Assembly (NCBI GenBank): GCA_019115165.1
Contig: DXEB01000017.1
Location: forward strand, 1-64,000
Length of the DNA: 64,000 nucleotides
DNA from: Candidatus Anaerotignum merdipullorum
Lineage (GTDB): Bacteria; Bacillota; Clostridia; Lachnospirales; Anaerotignaceae
Direction of reading: 5' to 3'
Below, in pieces: positions 23,357 to 36,271 of this stretch. Each line of letters opens with the position of its first letter. The stretch's first letter is position 1. Position numbers and translations under genes: made by a program. The notes under the pieces were generated by a model that had not been told where the DNA came from, made no database searches, and saw only the letters and a program-made list of their open reading frames with translations.

Positions 23357-25510
23357 ATGACGGAGAAAGAAGTTATACAGGAGAGAAAACAGAAAATTTT
23401 AGGCTGTATGCAGAGCAGTGAGTATGTACCGATGAAGCGCAAGGAAATGCGTATGGTATTAGGGATATCTGAGGCGGATCGCCCAATGTTTGAAGCATTG
23501 ATTGCAGAATTGATAGCGGAAGGAAAGATATTTGAAACCAGAAGAGGAAAGCTGGCACTGCCGGAAACGCTGCAGATGGGCGTGGGGAGTTTCAGTGCGC
23601 ATGCAAAAGGATTTGGTTTTGTAACGCCGGAGGATGGCGGGGGAGATGTTTTTATTCCGGCTTCGGAAACAAATGGCGCGATGCACAAAGACAAAGTACT
23701 TTATAAAGTAACTGGTGGCGGCGGCAGCGGAAAACGAGCGGAAGGGACCATTCTACGTGTGCTGGATAGGGGGATGCATCGTCTGGTTGGATTGTATGAG
23801 CAGGTACAGGGATTTGGCTTTGTGACACCGGATGACAAAAAAATGGCGAAGGATATTTTTATAGCCAAAGAAAACAGCATGGGAGCAGTGACTGGGCATA
23901 AGGTTGTAGTAGAAATGACGGATTATGGCAATGAGCGCAGAAGCCCGGAAGGAAAAGTGATTGAAATTTTAGGACATATCCATGACCCGGGTGTAGATAT
24001 TTTATCGGTGATCCGCAGATATGAATTGGCAGTGGAATTTCCTGCGGAAGTATATCAAGAAATCGAAGATGTGGAAACAGAAGTGTCAGAAGAAGAAATA
24101 GCTGGCAGAGAAGATTTGCGGGATGTGCTGACGATTACCATTGACGGTGAGGATGCAAAAGATTTGGATGATGCGGTTTCTCTGAGTGTGCTGCCGAACG
24201 GAAATTATGAATTGGGTGTGCATATTGCAGACGTATCCCATTATGTGCGGGAGCATACTGCACTGGACAAAGAGGCGTATGCGCGTGGAACCAGCGTATA
24301 TTTGGTGGATCGAGTCATTCCTATGCTGCCGCATAAACTGAGCAATGGCATTTGCTCGCTCAATCCACATACGGATCGTTTGACATTAAGCTGTATCATG
24401 GAAATTGACCGACGAGGGCAGGTATTGGCACATCAAGTGGTCAACTCCGTCATCCATTCTGATTATCGAATGACTTATACGGCGGTTCAGGATTTATTAG
24501 ACGGAAAAACGCCGGTGCTGCGGGAACAGTATGCGCAGATCCTTCCGATGTTAGAGGAAATGAACACGCTGCGGACGATATTATGGGAAAGGCGAAAAAA
24601 ACGCGGTTCGGTGCATTTTGATTTGCCGGAGGCAAAGATCAAATTGGATGAGATGGGAAAGCCAATCGAGATTTTACCGTATGAAAGAAACGATGCCACC
24701 AATTTGATTGAGGAGTTTATGCTGATTTGCAATGAAACCATTGCAGAGAATTATTTCTGGCAGGAGATTCCATTTGTGTTCCGGTCGCATCAAGAACCGG
24801 ATGAGGAGAAGATGGAAAAAATGGAACAGTTTCTGCGTGGCTTCGGGTATCGTGTGCGGAAAAAGGATGGAGAAATTCATCCAAGGGAAATTCAGAAAAT
24901 ATTGGCAGAAGCAGAAGGAAAACCGGAGGAGCGCATTATTACACGGATGGTGTTGCGCAGCATGATGCAGGCAAGATATACGGCGGACAATCAGGGGCAT
25001 TTTGGATTGGCAGCAAAGTATTACTGCCATTTTACTTCTCCCATCCGTCGGTATCCGGATTTGCAGATTCATCGCTTCATCAAAATGACCTTGGCGGGAG
25101 AAATGAGTGGAAAGAAGGAATATGGCTATCGAAAAAAAATGCCGGAAGTAGCACAGCATTGTTCCAAGCGGGAACGGATTGCAGAAGATGCCCAACGGGA
25201 TACGGAAGCGTTGAAGAAAGTAGAATTTATGCTGGATAAAGTGGGAAAAACATACGAAGGAATCATTTCCGGCGTGACGAACTGGGGGATCTATGTGGAA
25301 CTTGCCAATACGGTGGAAGGCATGGTCGCGCTGTCCCAAATGGAGGATGATTTTTATCTGTTTGACGAACAAAATATGCAGGTGTTCGGCAGAAGAAACG
25401 GAAAAAGTTACCGTTTGGGGGATTTGGTGCAGGTGACTGTGACAAAGGTTTCTCAGGAAGCAGGAACCATTGATTTTGCAATATGTGAGCAGACAGAAAA
25501 ACTTCGGTAA
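23357..25510 (+). CDS. rnr: Ribonuclease R
   Basis: A 717-residue RNase II/R family exoribonuclease that degrades structured RNA 3' to 5'. It has an N-terminal winged-helix region (to about 65), two cold-shock-like OB domains (AKGFGFVTPEDGGGDVFIP and GFGFVTPDDKKMAKDIFIAK), the RNB catalytic domain with the acidic cluster in DGEDAKDLDDAV, and a C-terminal S1 domain (YEGIISGVTNWGIYVEL). ATG 23357 is preferred because GGGAG is 10 bases upstream; ATG 23348 is almost on top of it. RNase R works with SmpB and tmRNA in degrading stalled messages, and those genes lie downstream. Confidence 0.95.
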   Translation: MTEKEVIQERKQKILGCMQSSEYVPMKRKEMRMVLGISEADRPMFEALIAELIAEGKIFETRRGKLALPETLQMGVGSFSAHAKGFGFVTPEDGGGDVFIPASETNGAMHKDKVLYKVTGGGGSGKRAEGTILRVLDRGMHRLVGLYEQVQGFGFVTPDDKKMAKDIFIAKENSMGAVTGHKVVVEMTDYGNERRSPEGKVIEILGHIHDPGVDILSVIRRYELAVEFPAEVYQEIEDVETEVSEEEIAGREDLRDVLTITIDGEDAKDLDDAVSLSVLPNGNYELGVHIADVSHYVREHTALDKEAYARGTSVYLVDRVIPMLPHKLSNGICSLNPHTDRLTLSCIMEIDRRGQVLAHQVVNSVIHSDYRMTYTAVQDLLDGKTPVLREQYAQILPMLEEMNTLRTILWERRKKRGSVHFDLPEAKIKLDEMGKPIEILPYERNDATNLIEEFMLICNETIAENYFWQEIPFVFRSHQEPDEEKMEKMEQFLRGFGYRVRKKDGEIHPREIQKILAEAEGKPEERIITRMVLRSMMQARYTADNQGHFGLAAKYYCHFTSPIRRYPDLQIHRFIKMTLAGEMSGKKEYGYRKKMPEVAQHCSKRERIAEDAQRDTEALKKVEFMLDKVGKTYEGIISGVTNWGIYVELANTVEGMVALSQMEDDFYLFDEQNMQVFGRRNGKSYRLGDLVQVTVTKVSQEAGTIDFAICEQTEKLR

Positions 25511-25852
25511 AAATCGGATGTGTTCCAGCGCTTTGAGCGGAAATGGTACTTTAGAAAACGGAGAGCACGGAGGAAAAAGGGCAAAGGGTTCCATTGGTGC
25601 AAAAAGGGAAAATAAGGAATCCATAAAGGAGAGAGGTTATTAGATAGACAGAGCCAGAGAACGTGTGCTGCGCAAGGTTGGCTCTGTCTGCGAGAAGAAG
25701 GAAGAGGATTATCAGCGATTGGCAAGAGAACGGGGCGAATGAAAGATAACAAAATTCGCCTGCACCCGATGAGGGAGAGACGAACCAATATTTTGTAAAA
25801 TATAGAATTTTCTGACAGAGAAATTGTCTTTTTATGAGAAATTTCGTTTTTT
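25511..25852. other. Intergenic region between rnr and converging small regulator gene
   Basis: It contains a perfect 11-base inverted repeat (25646-25689) and a second 7-base one (GGCGAAT 25734-25740 with ATTCGCC 25754-25760), neither followed by T-runs. No gene is supported. Confidence 0.55.
25646..25689. repeat. Perfect 11-base inverted repeat
   Basis: AGACAGAGCCA (25646-25656) and TGGCTCTGTCT (25679-25689), with a 22-base loop. There is no T-run on either side, so it is not a clear terminator. Confidence 0.65.
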
Positions 25853-26065
25853 CTAAGGCGTATCCTCGTCTTTGGTATAAGTCAAAATGTCCGTGATATC
25901 GCAATCTAAGATATTGCACAAGCGGTTTAGGGTATATGTGGTGATACTCTGATTTTTTTTCAGCCGTTGAATTTGTGCGCGACTGATCTTTTCATAGGTA
26001 ATCAGGTAATAGGTGGAAATTCCTTTTTTCTTCATTGTCTTCCATAAGTTGTCATAAGTGATCAT
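25853..26065 (-). CDS. Small Cro/C1-type helix-turn-helix regulator
   Basis: A 70-residue stand-alone HTH protein (LWKTMKKKGISTYYLITYEK, then LKKNQSITTYTLNRLCNILD). The start at 26065 has GGGAGGTGATC upstream on the minus strand. It is a clear paralog of the 70-residue protein at 34614 in this window (shared pattern LW-TM-K, TY-LI, NQSIT, TL-R-C-IL-C). It has no adjacent toxin, phage gene or obvious target. It would bind DNA as a dimer; its role is unknown. Confidence 0.85.
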   Translation of the reverse strand: MITYDNLWKTMKKKGISTYYLITYEKISRAQIQRLKKNQSITTYTLNRLCNILDCDITDILTYTKDEDTP

Positions 26066-26296
26066 GCTGTAGATCACCTCCCTGTCTTTATTTAAGAGTA
26101 TGCACAAAATATTGTAAATGGTTTATCTTTTGTGTATGCTCAATATATTGATAAGGAAGCGGGAAGAAATGGAACGGTTTTTGCGATTTTGTGAAAATTT
26201 GTAACAGAATCGTCATTTGATTTTTTGGAATTCTATGTTATAATCTATCATGCAGGCGGATACTGTATGAAAAAAGAGAAAGTACAGGTGTGAGTC

Positions 26297-26770
26297 ATGG
26301 CAAAGGGAAATGGAACAAAACTGATTGCACAAAATAAAAAAGCATATCATGATTATTTTATTGAAGAAGTATATCAGGCAGGTATTTCTCTGGTCGGCAC
26401 TGAGGTAAAGAGCCTGCGCGCAGGAAAATGCAGTCTGAAGGAAAGTTATATTCGAGTGGAAAATGGGCAGGCTTTTATTTATCATATGCATATTAGCCCA
26501 TATGAACAAGGAAATATTTTCAATAAAGATCCACTGCGTACCAGACGGCTTTTGCTGCATAAAAACGAAATCCGCAAGATTGCAGCGCAAGTTCAGGCGG
26601 CAGGGTATACTGTGGTACCACTGAAGGTATATTTTGAACGTAGTCTGGTAAAGGTAGATATTGCACTGGCAAAAGGGAAAAAATTGTATGACAAGCGGGA
26701 GACCATTGCCAAAAATGACATGCGCCGCCAGGCGGAAAAAGAATTTAAGATTCGAAATCTTACGTTATAA
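26297..26770 (+). CDS. smpB: SsrA-binding protein SmpB
   Basis: A 157-residue protein that binds tmRNA and brings it to stalled ribosomes. The conserved N-terminal and OB-fold motifs are visible: [53 protein letters not shown] and the C-terminal [16 protein letters not shown]. It lies 28 bases upstream of the tmRNA gene. No separate promoter was needed to make the call; one with a TTATAAT-like -10 may lie near 26240. Confidence 0.97.
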   Translation: MAKGNGTKLIAQNKKAYHDYFIEEVYQAGISLVGTEVKSLRAGKCSLKESYIRVENGQAFIYHMHISPYEQGNIFNKDPLRTRRLLLHKNEIRKIAAQVQAAGYTVVPLKVYFERSLVKVDIALAKGKKLYDKRETIAKNDMRRQAEKEFKIRNLTL

Positions 26771-26798
26771 AAGATTGCACAAATGATTGTCACATTAC

Positions 26799-27152
26799 GG
26801 GGATGTAATGGTTTCGACGGGAGTCTTGAACGTAGGAATAGCCATCCGCAGTCCGGTGAACTGCGTCAACAAGCCGGAAACTTTTTAAAAAGAAACGACA
26901 ACAATAAATTAGCATACGCTGCCTAATTGCGGCAGCTGTCAACCCTCGGATTCCTGCCGCCGAGGTGTTTGGCATCGACTTGGCGGGGCACTTTTTCGCT
27001 TAAGCTTTGCGGCGGAAAAAGAAAGATGAAGCTACTGAGGGGTACAGCCTGTCAATCGGCGGTACGCTAAGGGAATGACAAAAGATTGACTGTGATGGGA
27101 GAGGTTCTTACCGATGGGTTTTCGGACAGGGGTTCGACTCCCCTCATCTCCA
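26799..27152 (+). ncRNA. ssrA: Transfer-messenger RNA (tmRNA)
   Basis: One-piece tmRNA, about 354 bases. The 5' end GGGGATG (26799-26805) pairs with CATCTCC (27145-27151) to make the tRNA-like acceptor stem; the T-arm GGGGTTCGACTCCCC is at 27129-27143, and ATGGTTTCGACGGG follows the 5' end, both tmRNA hallmarks. CCA is not encoded. The tag frame reads NDNNKLAYAA and stop (26894-26926); the codon just before it is AGA, and whether it is the resume codon is not certain from sequence alone. It rescues ribosomes stalled on broken messages and tags the peptide for proteolysis. Confidence 0.97.
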
Positions 27153-27162
27153 TGGAATGTTA

Positions 27163-27234
27163 TCGCCGCAGATTCCCCATGACATATGGAAAGAAAGGAT
27201 ACAATGCGGATGAGGGAATTGCGGCGGTGTTTTT
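27163..27234 (+). terminator. Terminator of tmRNA (long hairpin)
   Basis: TCGCCGCA plus ATTCCC pairs with GGGAAT plus TGCGGCGG (one bulge), followed by TTTTT. The loop is unusually long, about 35 bases. Confidence 0.7.
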
Positions 27235-27311
27235 GACTGTATGATATGTCAGAAATTGAAAAGGTGAAGCCGGGCTTGAAACAATCAGAACGGGTTCACT
27301 TTGTTGTTGTG

Positions 27312-27339
27312 GAGACCTTTTCTCTAAGGCTCTTTTTTT
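27312..27339 (+). terminator. Second terminator downstream of tmRNA
   Basis: GAG-A-CCTT pairs with AAGGCTC (one bulged A), followed by seven T. Confidence 0.75.
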
Positions 27340-27691
27340 ATACATCGAAAAGTATGTCGTAAGGATTTGTGAAAAGATGGCAGTTGCATTCGGAAAGAAG
27401 AGATACGAAGGAATGGACTGATTGGTATCGTTTCAAAACGGCAGCAAGTTGGTGCGGGAAAGAATCCTATCAAATGTCAAATGCCGAGTGTTTGTTTCGT
27501 CGTGGTTTTTCCGGTAGAAGAAGGGACAGATGGTGTTATATATTATTAAGGAAAGAAATGGAATGATTTCAGAAAAATACGAGAAAAGGCAATGTATGAT
27601 TTCTATCCAGAAGCCAAAGCTGACGATAGATTACAGCAGGATCAGGAAGCTGGTTTTGCAGAAACTGGAGGAAAGAAAAGGAGGAACTGTC

Positions 27692-28696
27692 ATGAGAAAG
27701 CGAATCATATGGTTTTGTTTTACATGCTTGCTGTGGATCGGCATACTGCCGTTAACAGCATGGGCAGCGGAATATCCATATTTCATTGAAGTGAATTTGA
27801 CGCAGAATGTGGTGACGGTATATCGCAAAGATGCAGAGGGTGCATATACGATACCGGATCGCGCATTTGTTTGTTCGGTAGGGTCAGATACGCCGACAGG
27901 AACTTTTCAAACGTCAGATAAATATGAATGGCGTGCATTGTTTGGCAATGTGTATGGACAGTATGCTACGCGAATTACAGGGCATATTTTATTTCATTCC
28001 GTACCTTATGATACCATGTATGATAAAGGTTCTTTGGAATACGAAGAATACAACAAGCTGGGGACATCAGCATCGATGGGATGTATCCGGTTGACGGTGG
28101 AAGATGTGAAATGGATTTATGATCACTGTCCGTCGGGTACAACGGTTCGTATGGTAGAAAACAATGACCCATTGCCGATTCAGCCGGAAATGCCGATGAA
28201 GCTGGACTTGCAGGACACGGAAAAACGCGGCTGGGACCCCACCGATCCGGATCCGGAAAATCCGTGGAACAACATACTGCCCAATCATGCTAGATTGGAA
28301 GACATCAATGTAAAAAGTACGGCGGGAACCTTTGCAGTAGAGGCGTTTTATGGCGACGGGAATTACTACTTGAGCGCAGTGGATGCAAAACGTATCTTTG
28401 CGCAATTGGGAAGGACCGTTTCTTTGCCGGCATCCGTTCCTGATGCGATTCGCGCTTCGGATACAACAACCATAGAGATACAGGGAAAAACGGGAGAAGC
28501 GGCATACTGTATTTATTGGGGGAAATCCTATTATAAACTGCGGGATTTGGCAGATTTTGCGGATGTTCGGATTTTCTGGAATGAAAAAACGGGAGATATT
28601 CTGTTAACAGAAGCCAAAACAGCAGAATGGACGGATGGCGTGATTCTGAGCAGAAATATCGCGCCAGAGCAGCGAACAAGCAGTACAATGGCATAA
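27692..28696 (+). CDS. Secreted L,D-transpeptidase (YkuD) with stalk-like C-terminal domain
   Basis: A 334-residue exported protein with a signal peptide (MRKRIIWFCF... cleavage near TAWAAE, residue 26). The YkuD catalytic domain spans about 28-170 with HILFHSVPYD and the active-site motif SASMGCIRLTVEDV, containing the nucleophile Cys. It would make 3-3 peptidoglycan crosslinks or attach proteins to the wall. The C-terminal part (about 225-310) reads like a copper-amine-oxidase-N-like stalk domain (YYKLRDLADFADVRIFWNEK). ATG 27692 has AAGGAGG 9 bases upstream, although the frame is open much further back. Confidence 0.9.
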   Translation: MRKRIIWFCFTCLLWIGILPLTAWAAEYPYFIEVNLTQNVVTVYRKDAEGAYTIPDRAFVCSVGSDTPTGTFQTSDKYEWRALFGNVYGQYATRITGHILFHSVPYDTMYDKGSLEYEEYNKLGTSASMGCIRLTVEDVKWIYDHCPSGTTVRMVENNDPLPIQPEMPMKLDLQDTEKRGWDPTDPDPENPWNNILPNHARLEDINVKSTAGTFAVEAFYGDGNYYLSAVDAKRIFAQLGRTVSLPASVPDAIRASDTTTIEIQGKTGEAAYCIYWGKSYYKLRDLADFADVRIFWNEKTGDILLTEAKTAEWTDGVILSRNIAPEQRTSSTMA

Positions 28697-28775
28697 ACGC
28701 AACCGTTTGGTAGGGAAGAGAAAGCAGAGAATTCTTAAAATTTTTTGTCAAAGACAGGCATTTGCAACGGTTTTC

Positions 28776-28804
28776 TTGATTTTTCTTTGCTGTTGTGGTA
28801 TGAT
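28776..28804 (+). promoter_or_regulatory. Promoter of the stalk-domain envelope protein gene
   Basis: TTGATT, 17-base spacer, TATGAT with a TGG extended -10. Confidence 0.7.
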
Positions 28805-28837
28805 GCACGGGATAACCCCAAAGAAAGAAGGAGCAAT

Positions 28838-30025
28838 ATGGGATGGAAAAAATTGACCGTGATTGTAGTTGCAGCAGCGGCAATGGTCACTGGTGCTATC
28901 GCCTTATCCATGCATTTGACCAAACAGCAGGAATTGGAGATGGAAGTGACGGATCAGACAGAACAGACCGTTCAGCCGCCAAAAGCAGGCGATACGACGA
29001 CATGGCAGGATATTGAAAATATGCCGATTTACTATGATGATACGGATGTACTGATGCTTCCGGTACGAAATGTTGTAGAAGGCTTGGGCGGCAGTGTCAA
29101 ATGGGATGCGGAGAAAAAGGCAACGGAAATTTCATTTTACGGCAAACGGCTGGTTTTGAACCGTGGCAGCCGGGAAGCAGAGTTGAATGGATATGCCATT
29201 ACGCTGGAGCATGAAGTGGAAGCAATCAACGGTTGTCTATATGTAACAGCAGATGCTTTTTCGGATTATTTTGCAACAGAGGTCATCTGGGACAGTGAGC
29301 AGCGGCTGGTTACGGTGAAGACGGGGGATAATACCAAACCGGTGATTGCCGGCAGAGTTCTGGAAGGAAAAGAGGGAGAACGTACCTTTTCGGCAGAGAT
29401 TCCGGTGATTGTGGGATTGAACGATATCAGCTATGAAAAAAGGCTGAATGAAGATTTGGAAGCCTTTGCCATGGAACATTTGATTTCCTTTGCGGACGTC
29501 ATTGCAGCAGAAGATGAAACGTTTGGTGCGGAAGCAGAACAAGAGGCGGAAGAAGCGTTGGAGGAGACAGCAGAGGAAGCAGCGGAAGCAGCGGCTGCGG
29601 AACAAACGGAAACAGCAGTGCAAACAGAAGAAAGCGAGAACGAGACGCAGAAGATGGCACAAAGCGCAGAACCTCAGCCAAAACAGGTACGATTGGGGTT
29701 TTGGAAGGGATACTGCAGTACGGATTTTCTTTCGTTCTATTGGGAAGTGGATACAGACGGTGTGTTGTCTGCGCAAGGAGTGAATATTGACCTTCAGGAA
29801 CAGAAATATGTTGCGATCAGCGATTTGACGACAACGGAAGATATTGCTTCACAGCTGCATGTTTTTGCGGAACGTGCAGATCTAAACAATTATTATATTT
29901 CCCAGCAGAAGGAATGGATTTTGCTTACGAATGATGCCCAAAGCGGCACCTATCAAGCGGTAACCGTGCCGCAGGACTTGACCGGACGCATTTGGAAAGA
30001 AAAATATTTACTTTTTATTGCTTAA
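28838..30025 (+). CDS. Membrane-anchored envelope protein with stalk-like domain
   Basis: A 395-residue protein. The N-terminal membrane anchor or signal spans about 5-25. A copper-amine-oxidase-N-like stalk domain follows (about 50-155: YYDDTDVLMLPVRNVVEGLG, later YVTADAFSDYF and EVIWDSEQRLVTV). The middle (about 225-280) is a highly acidic Glu/Ala repeat, probably a flexible spacer, and the C-terminus (about 285-395) has a DUF3298-like look (CSTDFLSFYWEVDTDGV). No enzyme motif is seen. It follows the L,D-transpeptidase gene but has its own promoter and terminator. A sensory or wall-associated role is possible; function unknown. Confidence 0.8.
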   Translation: MGWKKLTVIVVAAAAMVTGAIALSMHLTKQQELEMEVTDQTEQTVQPPKAGDTTTWQDIENMPIYYDDTDVLMLPVRNVVEGLGGSVKWDAEKKATEISFYGKRLVLNRGSREAELNGYAITLEHEVEAINGCLYVTADAFSDYFATEVIWDSEQRLVTVKTGDNTKPVIAGRVLEGKEGERTFSAEIPVIVGLNDISYEKRLNEDLEAFAMEHLISFADVIAAEDETFGAEAEQEAEEALEETAEEAAEAAAAEQTETAVQTEESENETQKMAQSAEPQPKQVRLGFWKGYCSTDFLSFYWEVDTDGVLSAQGVNIDLQEQKYVAISDLTTTEDIASQLHVFAERADLNNYYISQQKEWILLTNDAQSGTYQAVTVPQDLTGRIWKEKYLLFIA

Positions 30026-30034
30026 TGAAATGAA

Positions 30035-30070
30035 AAAGATCTTTCTGAACAAACAGAAGGGTCTTTTTTT
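30035..30070 (+). terminator. Terminator of the stalk-domain protein gene
   Basis: AAAGATCTTTCTG pairs with CAGAAGGGTCTTT (with G-U pairs), followed by a run of T. Confidence 0.88.
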
Positions 30071-30320
30071 GTTACAACGGATGAAAAGATTCTAGTGTTT
30101 GATATTTTCATGTCAATGTCAGAAAAAAAGGAATTCTTTTTTCTGTCTTTCTATAAAGGACAGAACCTTGTTGTCATACATAATAATCTGTATTTTGACG
30201 GTAAAAACTGCAAAACGATAATAAATTGCATAAAAATATTTTTTTATACAAGAATGCTTCCGTGAATTCGCACAAACGGTTTTTTGTTAGAAACATAACG
30301 TTTTTATTTTGATTTTCTGG

Positions 30321-30349
30321 TTGAAATCGTGGGCATTTGATTGTATAAT
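30321..30349 (+). promoter_or_regulatory. Strong promoter of nifJ
   Basis: TTGAAA, exact 17-base spacer, consensus TATAAT. It fits the high expression expected of this gene. Confidence 0.85.
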
Positions 30350-30355
30350 AAACGG

Positions 30356-34067
<3,712 letters not shown>

Positions 34068-34107
34068 GCGGTTTTACAGGGCTTTGGTAGAGTCTGAAGT
34101 ATAACAG

Positions 34108-34155
34108 AAAGGGTACTCTTTTCTAGCGTATTTGCTGGAAAGAGTACCCTTTTTT
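34108..34155 (+). terminator. Strong terminator of nifJ
   Basis: A stem of about 19 pairs: GAAAGGGTACTCTTTTCTAGC against GCTGGAAAGAGTACCCTTTT, followed by Ts. Its right end overlaps the stop of the converging XRE gene, so it may serve both strands. Confidence 0.93.
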
Positions 34156-34486
34156 ATGTTTGTTTCTGCCGCAGCGCCAGCATATTTTGTGCCATATGCA
34201 GCAGAAGTTCCTGCTCGGTATGAGTCAGTTGATGATAAATCTGAAGAAAAGTGTCAAATGCTGGTTCTGCATTTTGTTGTGATGCGCAAGGCTGCCCGAG
34301 CAAGGTATCTGTGCTGACTTCCAAATATGCTGCGATTTTCAGCAGGGTATCCAAAGAAGGTTCATTTCTTCCGGATTCATAATTCGCAATTGCAGTGCTG
34401 CCAAAGCCCAAAGCATCTGCCAACGTTTTTTGTTTGATCCCCTTTTGTTTGCGCAGCGTTTTTAATTGTTCTGAAAATGCTGACAT
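34154..34486 (-). CDS. XRE-family transcriptional regulator
   Basis: A 110-residue regulator. The N-terminal helix-turn-helix is clear (LKTLRKQKGIKQKTLADALG, then STAIANYESGRNEPSLDTLL, about residues 8-50). The C-terminal part is short and helical (TFLQIYHQLTHTEQELLLHM) and has no known sensor domain. The start at 34486 has GGAGGTGA about 9 bases upstream on the minus strand; the frame is open 9 codons further. It converges on nifJ and diverges from the small HTH gene. Target unknown. Confidence 0.88.
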   Translation of the reverse strand: MSAFSEQLKTLRKQKGIKQKTLADALGFGSTAIANYESGRNEPSLDTLLKIAAYLEVSTDTLLGQPCASQQNAEPAFDTFLQIYHQLTHTEQELLLHMAQNMLALRQKQT

Positions 34487-34613
34487 ACATTTCACCTCCG
34501 TCGGATTGGTCATTTTCAGATAGATTTTTCTTTATTATAGATAAATATTTCAGTATATTCAATCCTCATTTTTGCCATGATAATAAAGGTAGCATATTGA
34601 GAGGGGTGGTTGA

Positions 34614-34826
34614 TTGATTAGTTATGCACCGTTATGGCAAACGATGATGCGGAAAAATGTTACCACATATACATTGATCAGCAAATATAATATAAACCCT
34701 CGGACAATTTATCAATTAAAGCATAACCAATCCATTACCATGCATACATTGGAACGGATTTGCCGTATTTTGGGCTGTACACCGAATGAAGTGGTCGCTT
34801 TTGTATCACAAGGGGAAGAAGTGTAA
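34614..34826 (+). CDS. Small Cro/C1-type helix-turn-helix regulator, paralog
   Basis: A 70-residue stand-alone HTH protein with a TTG start at 34614, preceded by GAGGGG at 8 bases. The TTG is supported because its product aligns from residue 1 with the paralog at 25853-26065 (both begin M-I-x-Y, then LW-TM). Core motif: TYTLISKYNINPRTIYQLKH then NQSITMHTLERICRILG. It is divergent from an XRE gene, possibly forming a regulator pair. Target unknown. Confidence 0.85.
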   Translation: MISYAPLWQTMMRKNVTTYTLISKYNINPRTIYQLKHNQSITMHTLERICRILGCTPNEVVAFVSQGEEV

Positions 34827-34866
34827 AAACGCAGACGATACAAAGAAGAAAGTCGGGCGTTTTTTC
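34826..34866 (+). terminator. Terminator of the small HTH gene
   Basis: AAAACGC-A-GAC pairs with GTC-GG-GCGTTTT, followed by TTTTTC. The sequence TTTTTTCTGAyGGAA after it recurs 47 bases later, just upstream of proB. Confidence 0.7.
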
Positions 34867-34977
34867 TTTTTTCTGATGGAATATTACAATTTTATTCAGA
34901 TTGGAAAAATCCCTTTTTTCTGACGGAAAAATAGTGTATACTCTTGCTATGAAGGAAAGAAAAGAGGGAAAGTCAGA

Positions 34978-35784
34978 ATGCGGGAAATATGGAAAGACTG
35001 CAAGCGAATTGTGATAAAAGTAGGAACGGCAACCATTACATATCCCAATGGCAGATTAAACTTGAAACGGATCGCGGAATTGGCATGGGTGCTGACGGAT
35101 CTGCGCAATCGCGGTATGGATGTGACGCTGGTCACCAGTGGCGCCATTGGTGTAGGTGCGGCACGGATGTCTATGCCTGCCCGACCGACCATTATGAAAG
35201 AAAAGCAGGCAGCAGCTGCAGTCGGTCAGGCGGTATTGATGCAGATTTATCATAATTTTTTCGATCGATATAACCAGACGGTTGCACAGATATTGCTGAC
35301 AAAAGAAGAAATGGGAACTGCAGAGCGATATTCCAATACCCATAATACGTTTGAAACATTGTTTGCCATGGATGTCATTCCAATTGTCAATGCCAATGAC
35401 ACCATTTCTACATATGAAATCGAATTTTCGGATAACGACCGATTGTCTGCAATGGTAGCGGAGGTAGTACATGCAGACTTGCTGGTATTGCTGACGGATA
35501 TTGATGCGCTGTATGATAAAAATCCAAGAGAGCATACAGATGCCAAGCGGATTCCCTATGTGGAAACGGTGACGCCGGACATTGAAAAAATGGCCAGCGG
35601 CAAAGGTTCTGCATTTAGTGTAGGCGGTATGCAAACGAAGCTGGAAGCGGCGAAAATCTGTGAAAAGTCAGGGATTGCAATGGTGATTGCACATGGTGAG
35701 GACCCTACGGTGATTCATCGTATTTTGGAGGGTGAAGATGTGGGGACTTGTTTTGGAAAGAGTAAAAGGAGCGATCGTGTATGA
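34978..35784 (+). CDS. proB: Glutamate 5-kinase
   Basis: A 268-residue kinase that phosphorylates glutamate for proline synthesis. The amino-acid kinase fold is clear: KRIVIKVGTATITYPNG, VTLVTSGAIGVGA, IPIVNANDTIS, FSDNDRLSAMVA and the GTGGM-like FSVGGMQTKLEAAKI. It is shorter than the E. coli enzyme because the C-terminal PUA domain is absent, as in many Firmicutes. A TATACT -10 lies at 34937. The stop overlaps the next gene start (ATGA). Confidence 0.95.
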   Translation: MREIWKDCKRIVIKVGTATITYPNGRLNLKRIAELAWVLTDLRNRGMDVTLVTSGAIGVGAARMSMPARPTIMKEKQAAAAVGQAVLMQIYHNFFDRYNQTVAQILLTKEEMGTAERYSNTHNTFETLFAMDVIPIVNANDTISTYEIEFSDNDRLSAMVAEVVHADLLVLLTDIDALYDKNPREHTDAKRIPYVETVTPDIEKMASGKGSAFSVGGMQTKLEAAKICEKSGIAMVIAHGEDPTVIHRILEGEDVGTCFGKSKRSDRV

Positions 35785-36266
35785 GTTTTTGTCCAAAATG
35801 CGGCAGAGAAATTGTAGATGAATCTTTGGGATGCCCGATTTGCAGCGTGAAGGCGCAGGCACAGGAACAACTGGAGTCTGGTACACAGATGGAAGAAAAG
35901 GCAGAAGAGGTACATTCCTTTACGGTGGAGGATGCAAAGGGTACCTATCAGCGGTTCGAAAGCAAACAGTCCGAAGGCGGAACGTGGAGCCAGGGAGGAG
36001 AAAATAAGTCCTATGAACCGGTTCCGGAGCAAGGACTGCATCCTGCGTTGAAAGTGATTATCATTGTCTTGATTATTTTAGTTGGTGGCATTGGCGCAAT
36101 CGCGGGGTTGATTGCCGGGATTATTTTGATGAAAAGCCCGATTGAGGATAACCAGAAATTTGGGAAAATCGTGACGATTGTCAGTGCGGTGATGCTGGCG
36201 CTGAGCCTGATCTGCTGCTTAATGGGCGGATTCCTGTATACCATTCCGTTTCTGACTTATTATTAA
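35781..36266 (+). CDS. Zinc-ribbon membrane protein, unknown
   Basis: A 161-residue protein translationally coupled to proB by an ATGA overlap. The N-terminus is a zinc ribbon (CPKCGREIVDESLGCPIC), the middle is acidic and disordered, and two membrane helices follow (about 91-114 and 129-150). Zinc-ribbon plus helices is a common clostridial layout without known function. It has no clear link to proline synthesis; its place between proB and proA may be an insertion into an ancestral proBA operon. Confidence 0.82.
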   Translation: MSFCPKCGREIVDESLGCPICSVKAQAQEQLESGTQMEEKAEEVHSFTVEDAKGTYQRFESKQSEGGTWSQGGENKSYEPVPEQGLHPALKVIIIVLIILVGGIGAIAGLIAGIILMKSPIEDNQKFGKIVTIVSAVMLALSLICCLMGGFLYTIPFLTYY

Positions 36267-36271
36267 GCGCC

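Larger units (their letters stand above)
27153..27691. other. Region between tmRNA and L,D-transpeptidase gene
   Basis: It contains two terminator hairpins (27163-27234 and 27312-27339). The remaining 350 bases hold only unconvincing open frames. No integrase or attachment site is seen although tmRNA 3' ends are common integration sites. Confidence 0.55.

Noticed and set aside
26799-27691. tmRNA 3' end as the attachment site of the phage block
   Set aside because: The block lies more than 4 kb upstream, and I found no duplicated tmRNA 3' sequence or integrase.
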